Below are positions 17,277-25,432 of a DNA stretch of 64,000 bases, in pieces (the stretch's first letter is position 1; each line of letters begins with the position of its first letter). Below the pieces are notes generated by a model. That model ran no database searches and was not told the origin of the DNA. It worked only from the letters and a program-made list of their open reading frames with translations. The DNA is taken from positions 62,001-126,000 of the forward strand of contig NZ_PYAK01000008.1 of the NCBI RefSeq assembly GCF_003264365.1, in the 5' to 3' direction. The position numbers and the translations under genes are program-made. This DNA comes from Micromonospora noduli (lineage in GTDB: Bacteria; Actinomycetota; Actinomycetes; Mycobacteriales; Micromonosporaceae).

Positions 17277-17878
17277 CCGAGTTCGCGGACCGGCCGGGCC
17301 GGGTTGCCGACTGCCACCACGTTGGCGGGCAGGTCCCGGGTGACCACCGCGCCCGCGCCGACGACGGTGTCCGCGCCGATCGTCACGCCGGCCAGCACGA
17401 TCGCGCCACCACCGAGCCACACGTTGTCGCCAATGGTGATCGGCTTGGCCGCCTCCCACTTGTCCCGTCGGGGGCCGGGCTCGACCGGGTGCGTCGGGGT
17501 GAGTAGCTGCACGTTCGGGCCGACCTGGACGTCCGCGCCGAGGGTGATCCGAGCGACGTCGAGGAAGACCGCGTTGTAGTTGACGAAGCTGCGTGGGCCG
17601 ATCCGGATCTGCCAGCCGTAGTCGCAGTAGAACGGTGGTCGGATCCAGGTGTCCTCGCCCAGTTCGCCGAGGAGTTCACGCAGTGCCGCGATCCGGGCCT
17701 GCGGATCGGCCGCGGGGCTGGTGTTGAAGCGCTCCATCAGCCGGGCGGCCCGGTCCAGATCGGCGATGATATCGGGATCGTCGGCGATGTATGGCTCGCC
17801 GGCGAGCATCTTGTCCTTCATGGAGGTCACCGCCCGATCATGCCGGCCCGGTTCGTCGGCTCGTGGCCGGTCCGTCAT
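17273..17878 (-). CDS. Maltose/galactoside O-acetyltransferase (left-handed beta-helix)
   Basis: Hexapeptide-repeat acetyltransferase of 201 aa. The Mac N-domain (KDKMLAGEPYIADDPDIIAD, then LDRAARLMERFN) precedes the beta-helix: PFYCDYGWQIRIG, FVNYNAVFLDVARITLGADV, VQLLTPTHPVEP (catalytic His) and the closing VVGAGAVVTRDLPANVVAVG. It would transfer acetyl from acetyl-CoA to a sugar hydroxyl. The start at 17878 gives an extension of about 19 residues before the family start; an internal ATG near 17821 is also possible. It is divergent from the subtilase across a near-palindromic operator. Confidence 0.88.
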   Translation of the reverse strand: MTDRPRADEPGRHDRAVTSMKDKMLAGEPYIADDPDIIADLDRAARLMERFNTSPAADPQARIAALRELLGELGEDTWIRPPFYCDYGWQIRIGPRSFVNYNAVFLDVARITLGADVQVGPNVQLLTPTHPVEPGPRRDKWEAAKPITIGDNVWLGGGAIVLAGVTIGADTVVGAGAVVTRDLPANVVAVGNPARPVRELG

Positions 17879-17893
17879 TTTTTGGCCTTCATT

Positions 17894-17912
17894 TTGCATA
17901 CTCGGTATGCAA
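17894..17912. promoter_or_regulatory. Perfect inverted repeat TTGCATAC-tcg-GTATGCAA, probable operator
   Basis: The 8-bp arms, 17894-17901 and 17905-17912, flank 3 nt. It lies between the divergent O-acetyltransferase and subtilase genes, in an AT-rich patch, and TATGCAA could overlap a -10 box. The geometry fits a dimeric repressor. No regulator gene is adjacent. Confidence 0.6.
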
Positions 17913-17966
17913 TTCTGGGTTGTCAATGTGACTCCATCCATCAAGACGCTTGACCAGGAGGATCCG

Positions 17967-20900
17967 TTGCACCAGGGAAGAAGATTGGCCGCCCTCGGCC
18001 TCGTGTTCGCGCTGGCGCTCTCCGCGCCGGCTCCCGCCTCAGCCACGGCCGCCGTGCCCGCCCCACCGGGCGGCACCGGCCCACAGTCCACTTCGGGTGG
18101 ACCCACCGCCAACCGCTCGACCACTGTCACGCTGATCACCGGTGACCGGGTCACCGTCACCGCATCCGGCGCCTCGGTCCGGCCGGGTGCCGGCCGCGAG
18201 GACGTGCAGTTCCTGGTCCAGCGTGAGCGCGGCCGCCTCACCGTGACGCCGACGGACGCGGTGCCGTTGCTGCGCTCCGGCCGGGTGGACCGGCGACTCT
18301 TCGACGTCACCGGGCTGGTCGAGGCAGGTTACGACGACGCCCACCGCAACACCCTGCCGCTGCTGGTGTCGTACGGCTCAACGGGCAACGCCCGGCGTGC
18401 CCCGGCAGCTCTGCCCGGCACTCGGCTGACCCGCGACCTGCCGGTGATTCGCGGTGCCGCCCTGAACAGCGACAAGTCCTCCCTCGGCGCGGTCTGGGAG
18501 GAGGTCACCACCGGTCCCGCTGGGGCCAGGCTCGACGCGGCGGGGGGCGTCGAGCGGATCTGGCTGGACGGCCGTCGATGGGTGACCCTCGACCACAGCG
18601 TGCCGCAGATCGGCGCGCCCACCGCCTGGGCGGCCGGGTTCACCGGTACGGGCGTGTCCGTCGCCGTGCTGGACACCGGCGTCGACGCCACCCACCCGGA
18701 CCTGGCCGGCAAGGTGGCCGAGGCGCGCAACTTCACCGAGGTCGCCGACGCTCGGGACACGGTCGGCCACGGCACCCACGTGGCCTCGACCATCGCCGGC
18801 ACCGGCGCCGCCTCCGGCGGCAAGTACCGGGGTGTGGCGCCGGACGCGACGCTGCTGGACGGCAAGGTCTGTGAGGACGCCGGCTGCAGCGACTCGGCAA
18901 TCCTCGCCGGCATGCAGTGGGCCGCTGTGGAGAAGAAGGCCGCCGTGGTCAACATGAGCCTCAGCGGCTGGGACACCCCGGAGGTCGACCCGGTCGAGGA
19001 GGCCGTGCAGACCCTTACCGCGCAGACCGGCACGCTGTTCGTCCTCGCCGCCGGCAACGACGGCTCGGACGGCTCGGTCGGCTCCCCGGCCAGCGCCGAC
19101 GCCGGGCTCGCCGTGGGCGCTGTCGACCGCGACGACGAACTGGCCGACTTCTCCAGCCGGGGCCCCCGCGTCGGCGACGACGCGCTGAAGCCGGACATCA
19201 CCGCGCCCGGCGTCGACATCGTCGCCGCACGGTCCGCCACCGGCGTCATCGGCGACCCGGTAGGGGACCGCTACGTCACGCTCTCCGGCACCTCGATGGC
19301 CACCCCGCACGTGGCCGGGTCGGCCGCGCTGCTGGCCCAGCAGCACCCCGGATGGCGGGCCGACCGGCTCAAGGCCACCCTGATGGCCGCGGCCAAGCCG
19401 CACCCGGACCAGACCGCCTACCAGCAGGGCGCCGGGCGGGTCGACGTCGCACACGCGATCACCCAGCAGCTCACTTCCGACCCGGTCAGCGTCTCGTTCG
19501 GGCGTACCCTCTGGCCGCACGGTGACGACACCCCGATCACCCGTACGGTGACCTGGCGCAACGACGGTCCGGCCCCGGTCACGGTGGACCTCAGCATCGA
19601 GGGCGCCGGCCCCGGCGGTCGGGCGCTGCCGGCCGGCCTGTTCGTCCTGGGCGCCAGCCAACTCACCGTGCCGGCGGGCGGCACGGCCGCCACGACAGTC
19701 ACCACTGACACCCGGCTCGGCGACGCCGACGGTTACTGGACCGGGCGGATCGTGGCCCGATCCGGGGCGGCGGTCGCTGTCACGCCGCTGGCCGTGAACC
19801 GTGAGGTGGAGAGCTACACGCTCACAGTGGAGCACCTCAACCGCGCCGGCGCGCGCACCGCGGACCACTGGACGCTCCTGGTCGGGATGGACACCTACGG
19901 CTCCTGGGACCTCGTCAGTTCCGACGGGGTGGCCACCGTGCGGGTGCCCAAGGGGCACTACGGCCTGAGTGGCCTCGTCTTCGAGCCTGGCCCGGAGGAT
20001 GAGCAGCCCGGGATGTCCCTGTTGATGCAGCCCGAGTTGACCGTCGAGCGGGACACCCGGATCGTCGTGGACGCCCGCCGGGCCAAGCCGGTGCGGTCGA
20101 CAGTTCCGGACCGGACAGCCGTCCCGCAACTGATCGACCTCAGCGGCAACTTCACCGCCGACGACGGAAGTGGGTACGGAATCGGGCTCTGGGCGGAGAC
20201 GTTCACCGGCCTGAGCAGCGGTCAGATCGGCAAGCCGGTCTCCGCCGACAAGTTCGTCGCCACTGTCAGCAGCCAGTGGACCACGCCGGAAGCGGCCAAC
20301 AGCCCGTACCTGTACGCGTTGGCCGAGGCGATCCCCGGCCGGATGCCCACCGGGTTCGTGCGCGACTACGCCCGACGGGACCTGGCCACCGTCGTGCACC
20401 GGTTCCGCGGTGGCTACCCGGGCATGACGGCCGAGCGGATCGTGTTCCCCGAGCTGGAGTACAACGTGGGTGGTTCCGCCATGGTCCTGCCCACCGTCGT
20501 GCCCGGCCAGCGGGTGGAGTACTACAACACCAAGGGCGTGAAGTGGGAATCCGATATCTACTTCGGAACGGTGGACGAGGACGGCTGGTTGAGCCCGAAG
20601 GCGGCGCTCTTCTCCGTCCCCACCGCGTACCGGGCCGGGCGGACGGTCCAGGAGCTCTGGAACCAGGCTCCGTACGCACCGTCCTTCCCGAAACCGCGCT
20701 GGCCGGAACAGAGCGTCAGCCGTGTCGGCGACACCATAGTGGTCGGCGTGCCGATGTTCAGCGACGCAGCCGGGCACCCGGGCGCCTCGCTGACCGACAG
20801 CGAGCACACCAAACTCTGGCGCAACGGCAAGCTGGTCGGCGAGAGCGAGTACGCCGGCTCCGGAGAGTTCACAGTGCCACCGGGTGCGGCAGACTACCGG

Positions 20901-21326
20901 CTCGTCACGTCGGCGAAGCGCAGCTTCACCGACCTGAGCACCGAGGTCGAATCCACCTGGACCTTCCGATCGAGGCACGTCGCCGGTGAGACGCCGGCCC
21001 GGCTGCCCCTGTCGGCGGTGCGCTTCGCACCACCGCTGCGGGTCGACAACAGCGCTCCGGCCGGTCAGGGCTTTGTTGTGCCGGTACGGGTGCAGCGGCA
21101 GCCCGGCGCACCGGCCACCCGGGTGGAGAAGCTCGCTGTCGACGTCTCGTACGACAGCGGGAAGACCTGGGGCAAGGCGAAGCTGGTCCGCACCTCGGCC
21201 GACGGCTGGGCGGCCCTGTTGCGGCATCCGGCCGGCACCGGCTACGTGTCGCTGCGGGCCACCGCCCGGGACACCGCCGGCAACACGGTGACCCAACGGA
21301 TCATCCAGGCGTACCGGTTGCGCTGA
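17967..21326 (+). CDS. Secreted subtilisin-like serine protease (S8) with long C-terminal region
   Basis: Extracellular protease of 1119 aa. The Sec signal peptide (RRLAALGLVFALALSAPAPA, cleaved near ASA) precedes a propeptide to about residue 195. The S8 catalytic domain has Asp236 (VLDTGVDATHPD), His268 (GHGTHVAST), the oxyanion Asn in AAGNDGS and Ser443 (GTSMATPHVAG). Beyond about 600 are beta-sandwich domains typical of large actinobacterial subtilases, ending in a module with DVSYDSGKTWGKAKL. The TTG at 17967 is chosen because CAGGAGGA precedes it and it places the signal peptide at the N-terminus. The module is related to the end of the protein at 62052. Confidence 0.92.
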   Translation: MHQGRRLAALGLVFALALSAPAPASATAAVPAPPGGTGPQSTSGGPTANRSTTVTLITGDRVTVTASGASVRPGAGREDVQFLVQRERGRLTVTPTDAVPLLRSGRVDRRLFDVTGLVEAGYDDAHRNTLPLLVSYGSTGNARRAPAALPGTRLTRDLPVIRGAALNSDKSSLGAVWEEVTTGPAGARLDAAGGVERIWLDGRRWVTLDHSVPQIGAPTAWAAGFTGTGVSVAVLDTGVDATHPDLAGKVAEARNFTEVADARDTVGHGTHVASTIAGTGAASGGKYRGVAPDATLLDGKVCEDAGCSDSAILAGMQWAAVEKKAAVVNMSLSGWDTPEVDPVEEAVQTLTAQTGTLFVLAAGNDGSDGSVGSPASADAGLAVGAVDRDDELADFSSRGPRVGDDALKPDITAPGVDIVAARSATGVIGDPVGDRYVTLSGTSMATPHVAGSAALLAQQHPGWRADRLKATLMAAAKPHPDQTAYQQGAGRVDVAHAITQQLTSDPVSVSFGRTLWPHGDDTPITRTVTWRNDGPAPVTVDLSIEGAGPGGRALPAGLFVLGASQLTVPAGGTAATTVTTDTRLGDADGYWTGRIVARSGAAVAVTPLAVNREVESYTLTVEHLNRAGARTADHWTLLVGMDTYGSWDLVSSDGVATVRVPKGHYGLSGLVFEPGPEDEQPGMSLLMQPELTVERDTRIVVDARRAKPVRSTVPDRTAVPQLIDLSGNFTADDGSGYGIGLWAETFTGLSSGQIGKPVSADKFVATVSSQWTTPEAANSPYLYALAEAIPGRMPTGFVRDYARRDLATVVHRFRGGYPGMTAERIVFPELEYNVGGSAMVLPTVVPGQRVEYYNTKGVKWESDIYFGTVDEDGWLSPKAALFSVPTAYRAGRTVQELWNQAPYAPSFPKPRWPEQSVSRVGDTIVVGVPMFSDAAGHPGASLTDSEHTKLWRNGKLVGESEYAGSGEFTVPPGAADYRLVTSAKRSFTDLSTEVESTWTFRSRHVAGETPARLPLSAVRFAPPLRVDNSAPAGQGFVVPVRVQRQPGAPATRVEKLAVDVSYDSGKTWGKAKLVRTSADGWAALLRHPAGTGYVSLRATARDTAGNTVTQRIIQAYRLR

Positions 21327-21333
21327 GGCGTAC

Positions 21334-21372
21334 CCCGCCGGGTCCGCGGCCGAGCGCCGCGGACCCGGCGGG
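21334..21372. terminator. 17-bp perfect hairpin between subtilase and dapD
   Basis: The arms, 21334-21350 (CCCGCCGGGTCCGCGGC) and 21356-21372, are exact complements around a 5-nt loop. The convergent position suggests a bidirectional terminator; there is no T-tract. Confidence 0.7.
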
Positions 21373-21376
21373 TCCG

Positions 21377-22336
21377 TCAGTCGTTGGCGTGCAGGGCGGC
21401 GTTCAGCTCGATGCCCCGGCCGGTGCGCGGCCGGGCCTCCAGCCCGCCGGTGACCGAGTTGCGCCAGAACAGCAGGCCGTCGACGCCGGACAGCTCCCGG
21501 GCCTTGACCACCCGGCCATCGGGGAGCGTGATCTTCGACGCGGCGGTGATGTAGCAGCCGGCCTCGACCACGCAGTCGTCGCCGAGCGAGATCCCGACGC
21601 CGGCGTTCGCGCCGACCAGACTCCGCTCACCGATGCTGATCTTGTCGGTGCCGCCGCCGGAAAGGGTGCCCATGATGGAGGCCCCGCCGCCGATGTCGGA
21701 GCCGTCGCCGACCAGCACGCCCTGCACGATCCGCCCCTCGACCATCGAGGTGCCAACGGTGCCGGCGTTGAAGTTCACGAAGCCCTCGTGCATCACAGTG
21801 GTGCCGGCGGCCAGGTGGGCGCCGAGGCGGACCCGGTCGGCGTCGGCGATCCGTACACCCGAGGGCACCACGTAGTCGGTCATCCGGGGGAACTTGTCGA
21901 CCCCGTACACCGACAGGTGCCGGCCGGCGGCCCGCTCGATCACCCGCAGCTCATCCACCCGCTCCGGGGGGCACGGCCCGGCGGACGTCCAGGCCACGTT
22001 GGCCAGCTTGCCGAAGATGCCGTCCAGGTTGAGCTGGTTGGGTCGGACCAGGCGGTGCGAGAGCAGGTGCAACCGGAGGTACGCGTCGGACGCGTCCTTG
22101 ATCGGGTCGTCCAGCGAGCCGATCACTGTGACCACCTGCACGGTACGCAGACCGGGCAGGGCCCGGTCACCGAGCGCGGCGGGTGGCAGGTCGAGCACGT
22201 CCGCCTTGTCCTCGCCGGCGACCAGCGGCAGCTCGCCCAGGCCCAGCTTGCCGGTCGGGTACCAGGTATCGAGCACCTGCTCGTCTGCGGTGACCGTAGC
22301 CAGGCCGATGCCCCAGGCGGAATCTGCGGACGTCAC
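21377..22336 (-). CDS. dapD: Tetrahydrodipicolinate N-succinyltransferase
   Basis: Trimeric beta-helix enzyme of 319 aa that succinylates tetrahydrodipicolinate, one step before DapC. It matches the longer actinobacterial DapD type: N-domain [20 protein letters not shown], then [40 protein letters not shown] (catalytic Glu region), [15 protein letters not shown] and [20 protein letters not shown]. The GTG at 22336 follows AGAGGTG. It is divergent from dapE, 78 bp away, so two steps of one pathway share a control region. Confidence 0.95.
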   Translation of the reverse strand: MTSADSAWGIGLATVTADEQVLDTWYPTGKLGLGELPLVAGEDKADVLDLPPAALGDRALPGLRTVQVVTVIGSLDDPIKDASDAYLRLHLLSHRLVRPNQLNLDGIFGKLANVAWTSAGPCPPERVDELRVIERAAGRHLSVYGVDKFPRMTDYVVPSGVRIADADRVRLGAHLAAGTTVMHEGFVNFNAGTVGTSMVEGRIVQGVLVGDGSDIGGGASIMGTLSGGGTDKISIGERSLVGANAGVGISLGDDCVVEAGCYITAASKITLPDGRVVKARELSGVDGLLFWRNSVTGGLEARPRTGRGIELNAALHAND

Positions 22337-22401
22337 TGTTACACCTCTCGGTCACGGCCGGGCTGACCTCGGCTCGCTCCTCGCGCTGACAGACCTGAAG
22401 G

Positions 22402-22407
22402 TACCGT
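22402..22407 (+). promoter_or_regulatory. -10 box TACCGT of leaderless dapE
   Basis: TACCGT, 7 nt, then the ATG at 22415. A GTG at 22406 lies inside the hexamer and is therefore rejected as the start. Confidence 0.5.
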
Positions 22408-22414
22408 GCGAACC

Positions 22415-23488
22415 ATGGAGAACCCGCTGACCCCCGAGGTCCTCGCCGATCCGGTGCAGCTGACCCGCGCTCTGGTCGACATAGAGTCCGTGTCCCTCAA
22501 CGAGAAGGCGATCGCCGACTGTGTCGAAGAGGTGCTGCGGGGCGTACCGCACCTGACCACCCACCGGCACGGCAACACGGTGATGGCACGCACCGACCTC
22601 GGTCGGTCACAGCGTGTCGTGCTGGCCGGGCACCTCGACACGGTGCCGTTGAACAACAACTTTCCGTCAACCATGCGCGGCGACCTGATGTACGGCTGCG
22701 GCACCTCCGACATGAAGTCCGGCACCGCGTACGCGCTGCACCTGGCGGTGACGCTGCCCGAGCCGCGCTACGACGTGACGTACTTCTTCTACGAGGCCGA
22801 GGAGATCGAGTCCCGGTACAACGGGCTCAACCTCGTCGCCCAGGCGTTCCCGGAGTGGTTGCAGGCGGACTTCGCGGTGCTGCTGGAGCCGACGTACGGC
22901 ATCGTCGAGGCGGGCTGCCAGGGCACGATGCGCTCGGTGGTCACCACGACCGGCGTACGTGCCCACTCGGCGCGCTCCTGGCACGGGGTCAACGCCATCC
23001 ACGCCGCCGGCGAGGTGCTGCGACGCCTCCAGACGTACGAGGCGCGCCGGGTCACCATTGACGGGTGCGACTACCGCGAGGGCATGAACGCGGTGCGGAT
23101 CAACGGCGGGGTGGCCGGCAACGTGGTCCCCGACCTCTGTGAGGTCGAGGTGAACTACCGGTTCGCCCCGGACCGCACCCCGGCCGAGGCGGAGGCGCAC
23201 CTGCGTGAGGTGTTCGCCGGCTTCGAGGTGACAGTCACCGACACGGCTGCCGGTGCCGCGCCCGGGCTCGACGCGGCCCCCGCGAAAGAGTTCCTGGCGG
23301 CGGTCGGCGCCGCGCCGATCGGCAAGCTGGGCTGGACGGACGTGGCCCGGTTCGCGGCGATGGGCATTCCCGCGCTGAACTTCGGCCCGGGCGACCCGAA
23401 CCTCGCTCACCACCCCGACGAGCACGTCGAGATCAGCAAGATCCGCGACGGCGCGGCAACCCTGCACCGCTGGCTGGCCCCGGCCTGA
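22415..23488 (+). CDS. dapE: Succinyl-diaminopimelate desuccinylase
   Basis: M20-family zinc peptidase-like enzyme of 357 aa that releases LL-diaminopimelate. Metal and catalytic signatures: LAGHLDTVP (first ligand and catalytic Asp), GCGTSDMKSG (bridging Asp), EAEEIESRYNG (catalytic Glu and next ligand), LLEPTYGIVEAGCQG, and the final His in NLAHHPDEHVEI. The dimerisation domain begins RSVVTTTGVRAHSARSWHG. It is divergent from dapD. Its 3' end is followed by a GATC-type palindrome rather than an ordinary T-tailed terminator. Confidence 0.95.
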   Translation: MENPLTPEVLADPVQLTRALVDIESVSLNEKAIADCVEEVLRGVPHLTTHRHGNTVMARTDLGRSQRVVLAGHLDTVPLNNNFPSTMRGDLMYGCGTSDMKSGTAYALHLAVTLPEPRYDVTYFFYEAEEIESRYNGLNLVAQAFPEWLQADFAVLLEPTYGIVEAGCQGTMRSVVTTTGVRAHSARSWHGVNAIHAAGEVLRRLQTYEARRVTIDGCDYREGMNAVRINGGVAGNVVPDLCEVEVNYRFAPDRTPAEAEAHLREVFAGFEVTVTDTAAGAAPGLDAAPAKEFLAAVGAAPIGKLGWTDVARFAAMGIPALNFGPGDPNLAHHPDEHVEISKIRDGAATLHRWLAPA

Positions 23489-23513
23489 CCGCCCGGACCC
23501 CCGCCCGCCGGGT

Positions 23514-23568
23514 GATCAAGAGGTTTGCGTCAGCCTGGCCCGTTGTCGGCGACGCAAACCTCTTGATC
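23514..23568. repeat. GATC-edged perfect palindrome, family 2
   Basis: GATCAAGAGGTTTGCGTC (23514-23531) and its exact complement (23551-23568) surround 19 nt. A G-rich tract (GGGGTGGGGGAGGTGGGGG) follows at 23579-23597. It lies between dapE and a small minus-strand ORF whose last codons run into it. It is related to the element at 25300-25354. Confidence 0.8.
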
Positions 23569-23697
23569 GGCTCCGGATGGGGTGGGGGAGGTGGGGGTCG
23601 GGTTCTGCTGGCGGGTTCGGCGGCGTTCGGCCACCACGTCTCGGATGCGTCGCTGCATCTGGCGACGGATCCGGATCATCTCGCTGTTGCTGATCAC
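23530..23697 (-). CDS. Small basic protein, hypothetical
   Basis: Reading frame of 55 aa starting at the GTG at 23697, behind a strong GGGGGAGGAGA ribosome site. The N-terminal 31 residues (ISNSEMIRIRRQMQRRIRDV, then VAERRRTRQQ) form a very basic amphipathic helix that could bind nucleic acid. The remainder is Pro/Thr-rich, and its last residues are encoded by the GATC palindrome, suggesting that the repeat was captured. ATAGTA at 23746-23751 reads TACTAT on this strand, a possible -10 box. No family recognised. Confidence 0.55.
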   Translation of the reverse strand: MISNSEMIRIRRQMQRRIRDVVAERRRTRQQNPTPTSPTPSGADQEVCVADNGPG

Positions 23698-23839
23698 GCT
23701 GTCTCCTCCCCCGAAGGCGCGCGCCGGGGCATACCCGGTATGTGAATAGTAAGACGTACGGGAGCGCCGAATAGTTGCCCATGATCCCGAACAATTTCTC
23801 GGCGTCCCCGCCCCGCGCACCCGAGCGGTGCTGCTCCAC

Positions 23840-23845
23840 TACGGT
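23840..23845 (+). promoter_or_regulatory. -10 box TACGGT of a leaderless transcript
   Basis: TACGGT, then 6 nt, then the ATG at 23852, with no ribosome site. Confidence 0.5.
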
Positions 23846-23851
23846 TGCCCC

Positions 23852-24706
23852 ATGAGCCAGAGCAACGGGCGGGAGGCCGGTCGCGGTCCGGGACAGGAGC
23901 GGCATCGCGGTGCGGTCACCCTGCGCAGAGGGGCGATCCCGAGCAGCACCGCCGACCAGCGACTGCTGGATTCACGGGGGCGGGGCGACTGGAAGACCAA
24001 GGACGCCTGGCGCGCGCTGCGCATCCTCGCCGAGTTCGTCGAGGGTTTCGACACCCTCGCCGACGTGCCGTCCGCGGTCAGCGTCTTCGGCTCGGCGCGC
24101 AGCGCGCCGGACAGCGTCGAGTGGCAGTTGGCCGAGCAGTTGGGCGGTGCGCTGGCCCGAGCCGGCTATGCGGTGATCACCGGAGGTGGGCCCGGCGTGA
24201 TGGAGGCCGCCAACCGGGGCGCCAGCGAGGCCGGTGGGCTCTCCGTGGGGCTCGGCATCGAGCTTCCGTTCGAGCAGGGCATCAACGACTGGGTCGACCT
24301 GGCCATCGACTTCCGCTACTTCTTCGCCCGCAAGACGATGTTCGTCAAGTACGCGCAGGCGTTCGTCGTGCTGCCCGGCGGGTTCGGCACCATGGACGAG
24401 TTGTTCGAGGCACTCACCCTGGTGCAGACCGGCAAGGTCACCCGGTTCCCGGTGGTGCTCATGGGCGTCGCCTACTGGCAGGGTCTGCTGGACTGGCTGC
24501 GCGACACGATGGCCGCCACCGGCAAGATCGGGCCGGTCGACCTGGATCTGATCTGCCTCACCGACGACGTCAACGAGGCGGTCCGGTACATCGTCGAATC
24601 GGAGGCCGCGCTCTCCGCCGAGCAGGAGGCGGTCCGCGAGGAGGCTGTCGCGCGCACCGGCGCAGACCAGCAGGCCGCAGCCGTTCAGGCTCGGGACCAC
24701 GACTGA
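23852..24706 (+). CDS. LOG/TIGR00730-family Rossmann protein, long form
   Basis: Protein of 284 aa of the LOG (LONELY GUY) family, whose characterised members release cytokinin-type bases from nucleotide 5'-monophosphates. Signature motifs are GGGPGVMEAANRGA and PGGFGTMDELFEAL. The central domain spans about 70-240, preceded by a basic N-terminal stretch and followed by an Ala/Glu-rich helical tail. The start at 23852 is based on the leaderless promoter. It overlaps the shorter LOG paralogue by 1 nt, so the two are co-translated. The physiological substrate in this organism is unknown. Confidence 0.9.
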   Translation: MSQSNGREAGRGPGQERHRGAVTLRRGAIPSSTADQRLLDSRGRGDWKTKDAWRALRILAEFVEGFDTLADVPSAVSVFGSARSAPDSVEWQLAEQLGGALARAGYAVITGGGPGVMEAANRGASEAGGLSVGLGIELPFEQGINDWVDLAIDFRYFFARKTMFVKYAQAFVVLPGGFGTMDELFEALTLVQTGKVTRFPVVLMGVAYWQGLLDWLRDTMAATGKIGPVDLDLICLTDDVNEAVRYIVESEAALSAEQEAVREEAVARTGADQQAAAVQARDHD

Positions 24707-25251
24707 TGGCGGCGATCTGCGTCTTCTGTGCCTCCTCCCGTACCCTCGATCAGCGCTGGTTGGACCTGGCCGCCGAGACCGGCGCGGAGCTGGCCCGGCG
24801 GGGCCACACGCTGGTCAGCGGCGGTGGCTGCGTCGGCATGATGGGCGCGCTGGCGGACGGCGCCCGATCCGCCGGTGGGCGCACCGTCGGCGTGATCCCG
24901 CAGTCGCTGGTCGACCTGGAGGTCGCTGATCTGGCCTCGGACGAGCTGCTGGTGACCGATTCGATGGCCAGCCGCAAGACCCTGATGATCGACAAGTCGG
25001 ATGCCTTCCTCACCCTGCCCGGCGGGCTGGGCACCCTGGACGAGTTGTTCGAGGTCTGGACCACCGCCACCCTCGCCCTGCACACCAAGCCGATGGTGCT
25101 GATCGACACCGACGGGTTCTACCGCCCCCTGCTGGACTGGCTCGACGCGCTGGCCGACCAGACCTTCCTCAAGCCCGCCGGCCGCGACCTCCTGACGGTC
25201 ACCACCACCGTCACCGAGGCCCTCAACGTCCTGGAATCCCACCTAACCTGA
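24706..25251 (+). CDS. LOG/TIGR00730-family Rossmann protein, short form
   Basis: Protein of 181 aa, the canonical LOG length: ICVFCASSRTLDQRW at the N-terminus, SGGGCVGMMGALADGA, the SRKTLMIDKSDAFLTLPGG stretch with the catalytic-site Arg, and GGLGTLDELFEVWT with the catalytic Glu. It is predicted to be a nucleoside 5'-monophosphate phosphoribohydrolase. The ATG starts in the stop of the long paralogue (TGATG). A tandem pair of long and short LOG genes occurs in other actinobacteria, usually near dapE as here. Confidence 0.92.
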   Translation: MAAICVFCASSRTLDQRWLDLAAETGAELARRGHTLVSGGGCVGMMGALADGARSAGGRTVGVIPQSLVDLEVADLASDELLVTDSMASRKTLMIDKSDAFLTLPGGLGTLDELFEVWTTATLALHTKPMVLIDTDGFYRPLLDWLDALADQTFLKPAGRDLLTVTTTVTEALNVLESHLT

Positions 25252-25285
25252 CCCCCCACCCCCACCCCCACCCCCACCCCACCCC
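25252..25285. repeat. CCCCCA simple-sequence repeat
   Basis: About five tandem CCCCCA/CCCCA units lie immediately after the LOG stop codon. On the other strand this is a TGGGGG repeat with G-quadruplex potential. Confidence 0.8.
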
Positions 25286-25299
25286 GGCTGGGCCGCGGT

Positions 25300-25354
25300 G
25301 ATCATGGGGTTGGCGAGGCCGCCGTCGGCGTGTCGCCCCGCCAACCTCATGATC
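25300..25354. repeat. GATC-edged palindrome, family 2
   Basis: GATCATGGGGTTGGCG (25300-25315) and CGCCAACCTCATGATC (25339-25354) form 16-bp arms with one mismatch around 23 nt. A G/T-rich tract follows at 25360-25415 (GGGTGGG units). The two G-rich tracts and this palindrome fill the whole gap between the LOG genes and adnA. Confidence 0.8.
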
Positions 25355-25432
25355 GACGGGGGTGGATGGGGTGGGGTGGGCCGGGTGGGGTTTGGGTGGG
25401 TGGGTGTCGTATGGGTCTGATGGGATGAGCTG

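Noticed and set aside
18378..21296. Long minus-strand open frame opposite the subtilase
   Set aside because: The opposite strand has complete S8 catalytic motifs and a signal peptide. The minus frame has low-complexity composition only.
25252..25415. CCCCCA and GGGTGGG runs considered as a CRISPR-like array
   Set aside because: Units are 5-6 bp without spacers, so this is simple-sequence repeat, not CRISPR.
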